Of a stretch of DNA of 29,599 nucleotides, positions 22,769 through 29,599 are shown one piece after another; within the stretch, counting starts at the first letter, position 1, and every line of letters begins with the position of its first letter. Position numbers and translations under genes: made by a program. Source of the stretch: Conidiobolus incongruus B7586. Taxonomy: Eukaryota; Entomophthoromycota; Entomophthoromycetes; Entomophthorales; Conidiobolaceae. The notes below the pieces were generated by a model. The model was not told the origin of the DNA and made no database searches. It was given only the letters and a program-made list of their open reading frames with translations. The stretch covers positions 1 to 29,599 of the forward strand of contig JNEM01010268.1 in NCBI GenBank assembly GCA_000697335.1, in the 5' to 3' direction.

Positions 22769-25400
22769 AGAAAAAAAAATTAATTAATTAGACAAAGAAA
22801 ATCCCAAATGCATCCAAATAAACATTTCTATTGATTGCTACCTTGTGCTTATGATATACTTTTTCCGTATCCAGATCCTCAGTTTTACTTATACGATATT
22901 GGACTAATTTTAATGATTTTTGTAAGAAGATATGTTTCGAAACTCTATCGACTAATACTAATTGGTCGAATTAAAGGGATTAAAAACATCCCTTAAAGTT
23001 TTCAATTTAATTTTATCATCTTCCTGCAATGACTAGTATAGACGTTATAGTTATTATATTAATTATATATTTTAATATCATGACAACTAATACAAGTACT
23101 TCTTAATTTTAAAATCAAATTCAATGCATCTCCAAATATAGTAATAGAAAATGTTAGAATATAATTTGGTAAATTATGAAATCATGATAAGATATATCAA
23201 TATTTAGAATAATGTTTTGTATTAAAGAATCGTTATTGTTAATAAACTTTGGGTTAATTCTTATATATGGCAAAATCAATTTTTTTTCATATATTTCCAT
23301 TAACTTAGAATATTTTTAATTCATGATATAAAAATTATTTTTAAAATGGTTTGTATTAAGAAATGAAATAATATAATAGCTCTCTGTTATTTAGTTGAAT
23401 AATAAAAATAGAATCTCTAAAACTGAATTTCTTTGGTAAATTATATTGAGAATGTATATAATTATCTAAATAAAATATAATTGTAGTATTTTCAAAATAA
23501 AACTATTTAACTATGAATTAAAAGCCCAGTTTTATTCTTATAACTTGTGTTGATTATAAATTATTTAAATTGGACGATTTTTTCATTAAATATTTTCTGC
23601 TCAATATTTGAATTTGTGAAGAGTTCTATTAACATTCATTTCAATTGATTGGTTATTTTATAAAAAATAATATTGGCGGTAGTGTTAAAAACATTACCAA
23701 TCAGGAAATTTCTTAATATCTAAAATAATATCTGAAACCATGGCAGAAAAATCTGAAAAATAAGTAGTGTTTGGTCTGTAAATTGAAATTTGATAAAAAC
23801 AATAGTTTGAACATTCAATTATGTTATCTTTAGTATAATTATTAATTCTTATAAATACAACTTGGTGTAAATGATTCAAACTTTGCCATTTCTGATATTG
23901 CAATAAAATTCAGATTTTAAGATTTTAGATGATTTTAATTGTTATTAGTAATATACTAGGTTTAATTTTATAAAAATTTATATTGTAAATTAACGCTATT
24001 GAAATGGTATTACCAATTACGCCGATACATTTAAATAGATCTTTTATATTGCATATAATTATATAATAAAAAGAAGCATATATTTAAATTATCTATGACT
24101 TTATTAGCTTTGCAGTTTGGTCCCAATGTATTGGATTTAAAAAATATCTATTGGAATTGAAACCATCGTTTAAATATTAACATTCCACTTCAAACTAGTT
24201 GAATTAAAAATTATCAAGGATTTTCTACAAGCAATCTCCAAAATGCCAATAATAGAGGCGATATATTAGTAATGAGAAATATAAAATCAATTAAGATTTA
24301 TATTATTAAGATCATTTAATTGTTTGATTAAAACCGATTGGAATTCTGATTTTTTGTCCAAAATTCATCAATGATTTTTATTTTATTTAATCATTGTTTG
24401 TTAGTAATAATTTTTAGCTTGAGAAGAATATATTAGATATAAATTACTTAATCATATATAGTATGCTATGCTATTTTCATTTATTAAGTATTGAATATTA
24501 TCATTATTTGGATTGATCAACTATTTTAGATATTATATAGTAACTAAAATTTTAAAACTGATAGCATTATATTCACTTTTCAATCAGTTTGATTAATAAA
24601 TAAAATATTAAAAATCTGAAGCAATAATTTTCATGCTTTAACATTGTAAAGAAATAAATATTCATATGTTTGAAGTGTATTATTTAATTATGATTCTGTT
24701 GACTATACTAAATGAATTAAAATAAATTATTAAAAAATTGCCATATATATTTGACCAATTATTACATCATAGATGATTTTGTTAAAATTCCTAAATATTG
24801 AAATATCAATCATTCTAATGTCAATTTGAATTCTAAGCGTGTTCTTTGGGCAAAACTGATTGGTTGGATCTTAGTGAAATTAACTTATTGATTATATTTA
24901 CAAATAATTGAAGAGGGTGAGTGAGTAATGAATTTATTTTAAACAAAGATATTAAGTACTATATTGATCAAATTTAGTAAATATAATGGTACCACTTCCA
25001 TTTTGACCAAAGCAATTCCTTTTTCTTTAAATCATTTTCAATATTAAACTAATCTTTTAAATTGTATTTAAAACATATATATCCGTCTTTTATATCGATT
25101 ATTTATTTTAAAATATAGTGAACCTATTTTCAATTCTTGATTTCCCGAATTCATAGTCATTTAATTGATTTTTATTATATTTAATCCACTATCTCTCAAA
25201 GTTTATTTCAATATTATATATCTTATATTGAACCCTTATTAAATACTCTAAAATAGTTTATTTTTTGGTTCATATCTTCTATTTAAGCTATTTTTACTAA
25301 ATTTTTAAATCCAAGTCCCAAGTCTAATATTTCTAATTTTTATTTTAAAATTATTTGATTCGATCAATATCAATATCTATTTTAATTTCTGTATTCTATT
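22769..25400. other. Divergent spacer between trypsin and BCAS3-like genes
   Basis: About 2.6 kb. The left 300 bases, the trypsin upstream region, are less AT-rich and hold an inverted repeat listed separately. A 69-codon minus-strand frame at 23694-23903 shows no recognisable motif. I see nothing else that can be supported. Confidence 0.6.
22974..22994. promoter_or_regulatory. Perfect inverted repeat upstream of the trypsin gene
   Basis: AAGGGAT and ATCCCTT are separated by 7 bases and lie about 206-226 bases upstream of the trypsin ATG. A G/C-bearing perfect repeat stands out in this DNA. It could be a binding site for a dimeric regulator or a chance hairpin. Confidence 0.35.
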
Positions 25401-28400
25401 ATGACTTTTTCTTCCACTTCTCAGACTGTTTACTCAACCAATGCTTCTATTCGTCCAAAGCCCAAGCCTCGTTTCCTTCGGTATTATATATATTTTTCTT
25501 TTGATTTATATTGAATTTAAACTTTATAATTTTAGTGACCCCACCACCATTGAGTCAATATCTTCAGCTATTACTGGAATATCAAGCTATGTGCGTAAAA
25601 ATTTACCTGAAAGTCTCAAAGGAAAACAACCTAACTTTCGATCTTCATCTTCAACAAATCAATCAAGTCCTATTAATTCAGAATCAGGCTTTTCAGGAAT
25701 AGAATCTCTTCGCTCATTTTCTACCGAAAGTAAAAATAAGGTCCTCTTTGCCAATTTTGATTATTTTCAAGATAATCCCAATTCTCCAAAGTAACTCTTA
25801 TTAAGTTGACACTATCACATTTATAATTAATTTTCAAATTAAGGATAGAATGTCTAGTGCTCGGATATCAGGAGGGGTTTCAGATTTGGAATATGGAGGA
25901 CTATTCAAATATTACTGATATCATTACTACTACTACATTTCTAGGGAATGTTAGAAGCATGAAGGTGGTTCAGTTTTTTTTGTTTTCAATTTTATCTTAT
26001 ATATTTTGAATTTAGCTAATTCTTCCTTCCCAAGTTGCAAATTCAAGTCGAACTCCTTTATTACTTGTTGGGTATAACGTTTATATTTTAATTTAATACA
26101 TTTATTAACATTTTTTTTTCTAGAGCGTCTTTGGATAATGCATCAGGAGATTTTGATACAAGTTTTGAAACAAGCTCAATTCCCAAAATTAACACTCTAA
26201 GAATTTTTTGTGCTCTAACAGGAGCACTATTAAGAGTAGAAGAATGTGATTATGGCGAAATTACTTCCATTCTTGCTAATGATTATTGTATCGCAGTTGT
26301 AAGCTAATTCTTTTCATACTTACATTTAATTTTCCTAATATTTGAATTTAGGCAACTACATTACCAAGTATTAAGTTGTTATCTCGAAAAGATTTTTCTT
26401 GTCTTCATACATTCTATGATGTATTACCAAATCCCAATAATAATTCACCTGTATTAACTTTAGGAGCAAGATGGTTAGCTTACTCTACTACAGCTGAACC
26501 TGCTTGGCAGGCCGATTTAAATGATAAACGAGAAACTGCAAATTCTACAATTCAGGTTGATCGAATGGCTAAAGGGGTGGTAAATGGATTAAAATCAATA
26601 GGTAATACATGATATTCTCATAGATTGTATTTAACTAACAAAATTCTATAGGTGATTACGGTTACCAACAGCTGAGTAATTATTTGAATAAGAATGAGAA
26701 TGCGGATTCCCAATTAAGAAAAAACAGTCCAGAACCTTCTTTCAATTTGGATCTTGATATTCCTCCACTATTTACCTCTAATGAAGATAATAATCAGAAG
26801 AAAAAGAACATGGGCAGAGTAATTAAATAATTAAAGTTGCAATCAATTACTAACATTTTAATCCAGGTAATGATAAGAGACACCTTGGAATTTATCAAGG
26901 GTGATTTCGTTTATCAATCTACATATAATGAAACATCTTCACCAATTGTCGCTCATTTTCAATGTCATTATTACCCACTCGCATATTTGGCTTTTGATGA
27001 ATCAGGTTCTTTATTAGTAACTTCATCGATCGAAGGCCATTCATTTTATATATTTGAAATTCTTGGTACTTTTTCTCACCGTCAACCCTATAAATTACTG
27101 TAAGACACCTTGAAAAAATGATACTCATCGTTTTACTAAAATGTATTAGTTATAAACTTAATAGGGGTATTACCGATGCTCAAGTAGTAAATATGAAATT
27201 CAATTATGATACTAGATGGTTAGCAACAACTACAAAACATGGAACCACTCGTAATTATAACTTTATAATTTAGTTAAGAGTTAATTAATAGGTCATTATG
27301 TAGATTTATTTTCTTTAAATCCTTATGGTGGTCAACCATCCATAGATGCTCATTTACAAGGTCGAGTAATTAACAAACCTTCTTCATATCCTCTCCCAAA
27401 TTCATCCCACATTGAATCTATCAGGGTAAATATATACTAATAGTTCAGTTTGTATTAAACTAAGCCTATTTAGCCTGTTTCTCTTAATTCTGCTGCCAAG
27501 CTTCGACATACCGATGCTTCAGAACCGGATGCAGAGGATCCTACTACTGAAAATTTGATCCCTGTTCCCGAATTTTCTAAAAAAGTATTCGCATGTCATT
27601 TTCCATTAAAAAATGCCCAACTTGAAGAATGGATGGCCAAAACCCCTCAAGCAATGGATAAACAAAATTCAAATGATCATCTCCCTAAGTCAGATTTTGT
27701 ATTCTTAACTTTTAATTCTGATGGAATTTTGACATTGTACAAAGTAATAACTTCGGGTGTTGTAATTAAATCTAACACATATGGTATATTTAAGCAATAG
27801 CCATATATTCAAATCATTTACTAATACTTTAACATAGGTCATATACAAAAACGTTTAACTCTATCGACCAAGGTCGAAGGATTCGCTGAGTGGAATTTGT
27901 CAAAATATTTCTATAAAAATAACTTTCCTTTTGAGTCCAGATCAAAAGTAAGTACTATACTTCGAATTTAAATGCTTACTCTAATACAATTTTTAGAGTT
28001 CGGAAATATTGCAAAATAATACTGATTCAACTTCAGAACCCGAATCAAAGTAAATTCAAGTCAACCAATATTTAATTAGTCATTAAAATATAAAATGTTT
28101 ATAGCTGGTTACCACATGTTGAAACTCAGACCTTTAATTTGTACACATGTCCTTCTCGACCACTTTGGACTCTTGCTCAATTCGATTTCATGCTTTATTC
28201 TGGCTCATTCGGTGATCATAATCAGCTATCTTCCATTAACATGGACAGTCTAGATATAAAGCCGTTAAAAATTCGTAAACAAGATTTACCTTTGCCTCAT
28301 GGAAAGTAAGCAAATTTACATTGCGAATATTTGACCAGTTATTAATATATTTGATAGAAATAATATTTCATATCAGCAAAGTACCTCCTTCAGCGAAATC

Positions 28401-28919
28401 GAAGGTAGCATAACTCAATTTCATTTAAGATTGTGATTAACCTGCAAATAGATCATATTATGAAAGCTATGGAAACTGATTTGGAAAAACCACCTACTCC
28501 AACGGAGCATTTTTCTCAACCTGGTAATGGTATGATTAATATTCTTAAATAATTAGATTTTGAATATTAGACTATATTCAACGATAAATTTACCTATCAA
28601 TTGCTAAATAATGTTTTTAGATGGCTTATCTTTTGAAGATGCATATGAAATACCTGTTGCTGAACGTTTTATGTTTCAGAAAAAACCTACTTCTAATTTC
28701 GCTTCTTTTTCTTACTACAAAACTTCTAAAAACTTCAATAATAGTAGCAATATTGAAAATGATTTGGCTGAGCTAAATCTTGACGATACTAGCTCTTCTA
28801 ATCATGATGAACCACAAGACTTATTTATTATGGAGGATTCATTCATGGAATCAGGCCATGATGACTCCCAATTCGAAAAACTATCAGATGATGAAGACCC
28901 ATTTTCTCCTGTAATATAA
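25401..28919 (+). CDS. BCAS3-like WD-repeat protein
   Basis: Beta-propeller protein of the BCAS3 family. In animals BCAS3 binds phosphoinositides on forming autophagosomes, and plant relatives are ATG18-like. There are 17 exons: 25401-25480, 25536-25790, 25844-25964, 26016-26071, 26124-26298, 26352-26601, 26652-26818, 26867-27099, 27165-27250, 27292-27425, 27474-27783, 27838-27947, 27997-28049, 28105-28305, 28358-28404, 28452-28529 and 28621-28919. The product is 884 residues, near the length of human BCAS3. Family blocks appear in order: VLGYQEGFQIW, LGARWLAY around 267-274, GSLLVTSSIEGHSFYIFEI around 415-433, DTRWLATTTKHGTT, RPVSLNSAAKL, and WLPHVETQTF with RPLWTLAQFDF around 678-705. The tail is acidic and probably disordered. 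All 16 introns are 41-91 nt and join in phase. Exon 3 could instead end at 25967, which adds one Val. Confidence 0.85.
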
Positions 28920-29599
28920 CCAATAATCTTTTTTCAAGAATGTGTTCAAAAATAAAACTGTATATTTATATTATAAATTAGTAATATTTTTTTAAATAAA
29001 TTACTTAATATTTAATAACAGTTTATCAAAGAAAATTATGCAAAATTTCCAGTAGATTTGTAGAAATTTTAATAATGAATAAAAAAATTAAATTAATTAG
29101 GTATTAAAATAATTTAAACCATTATTAAATATAGATTTTATTTTGAATTTGTTAGCAATTTTAATGATAATAAACATAAATTAATTTCATAAAATATTCA
29201 GCAATAAAATTAATATTGTGAAATTATATTTTAACCTTAAAATATATTAAATAAAATTATTAACTTTTTAATGTTTTTAATATAATATTATATTTTAACT
29301 ATAATTATTATTTTTTCAAACTTTGAATTTTAATATATATTAAATTATTAAATTAAAATCAAATATATAATTATTAATAAATTAAATAACAATAAATAAA
29401 ATTTATTGAAATTAAATTATAAAAATAAAATTTTAATATTTATAATATAATATATTTAATTAAACTATATTATTTTTCAATTAATATATTAAAATTAAAA
29501 ATTTATTTATGATAAATAAAAAATTAATTAGTTTAATTATAAAAAAAATTAAAACAATTAATTTTCTTTTAAATTTAAATAATATATAATTTTTATTTT
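28920..29599. other. Extremely AT-rich tail after the BCAS3-like gene
   Basis: No gene is visible. From about 29200 the sequence is nearly pure A/T: by hand count only 13 G or C occur in the last 319 bases (about 4 percent), well below other spacers in the window. No tandem unit is evident. Confidence 0.7.

Noticed and set aside
23694-23903. 69-codon minus-strand frame in the trypsin-BCAS3 spacer
   Set aside because: It is short, has no known motif and no flanking exons, so it cannot be separated from a chance frame.

Overview
This is nuclear DNA of a strongly AT-rich, intron-dense eukaryote. The proteins look fungal: a farnesylated Ydj1/Mas5-type Hsp40, an enolase whose catalytic residues fall at the yeast numbers, an ESCRT-I Vps23, and a capping protein alpha subunit. 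A secreted trypsin, an S28 peptidase and a BCAS3 protein, in an AT-rich genome with tiny introns, suggest an early-diverging fungus such as a Conidiobolus-like Entomophthoromycotina. This placement is inference from gene content only. The seven spliced genes hold 42 introns of 41 to 91 nt, all GT-AG, some with TACTAAC-like branch sites. The standard genetic code fits every gene.

Layout, left to right: the 3' part of an S28 serine carboxypeptidase gene whose end looks broken (+, 1-966, decayed tail to 1147); a small unknown ORF (-, 1934-2338); a type I DnaJ/Hsp40 gene with heat shock elements (+, 3765-5032) converging on enolase (-, 6343-7755); then the + strand genes VPS23/TSG101 (9962-11265), CapZ alpha (12697-13852), a Rab GTPase (16509-17515) and a PP2C phosphatase (19186-20300); a secreted trypsin (-, 21815-22768); and a 17-exon BCAS3-like WD-repeat gene (+, 25401-28919). 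The last 400 bases are almost pure A/T.

The genes do not form an operon or an evident pathway cluster. Loose themes are endosome and autophagy traffic (Vps23, Rab, BCAS3), abundant housekeeping proteins (enolase, Hsp40) and secreted proteolysis (S28, trypsin). The gaps of 0.8 to 2.6 kb between genes hold AT microsatellites, one possible worn MITE, and promoter elements. I found no tRNA, rRNA, CRISPR array, intact transposon or virus-like element, and nothing that supports a new multi-gene system. The most useful leads are the heat shock element array, the broken S28 end, the trypsin with a non-basic activation site, the Rab with a Ser in its G4 motif, and the fungal BCAS3 gene.
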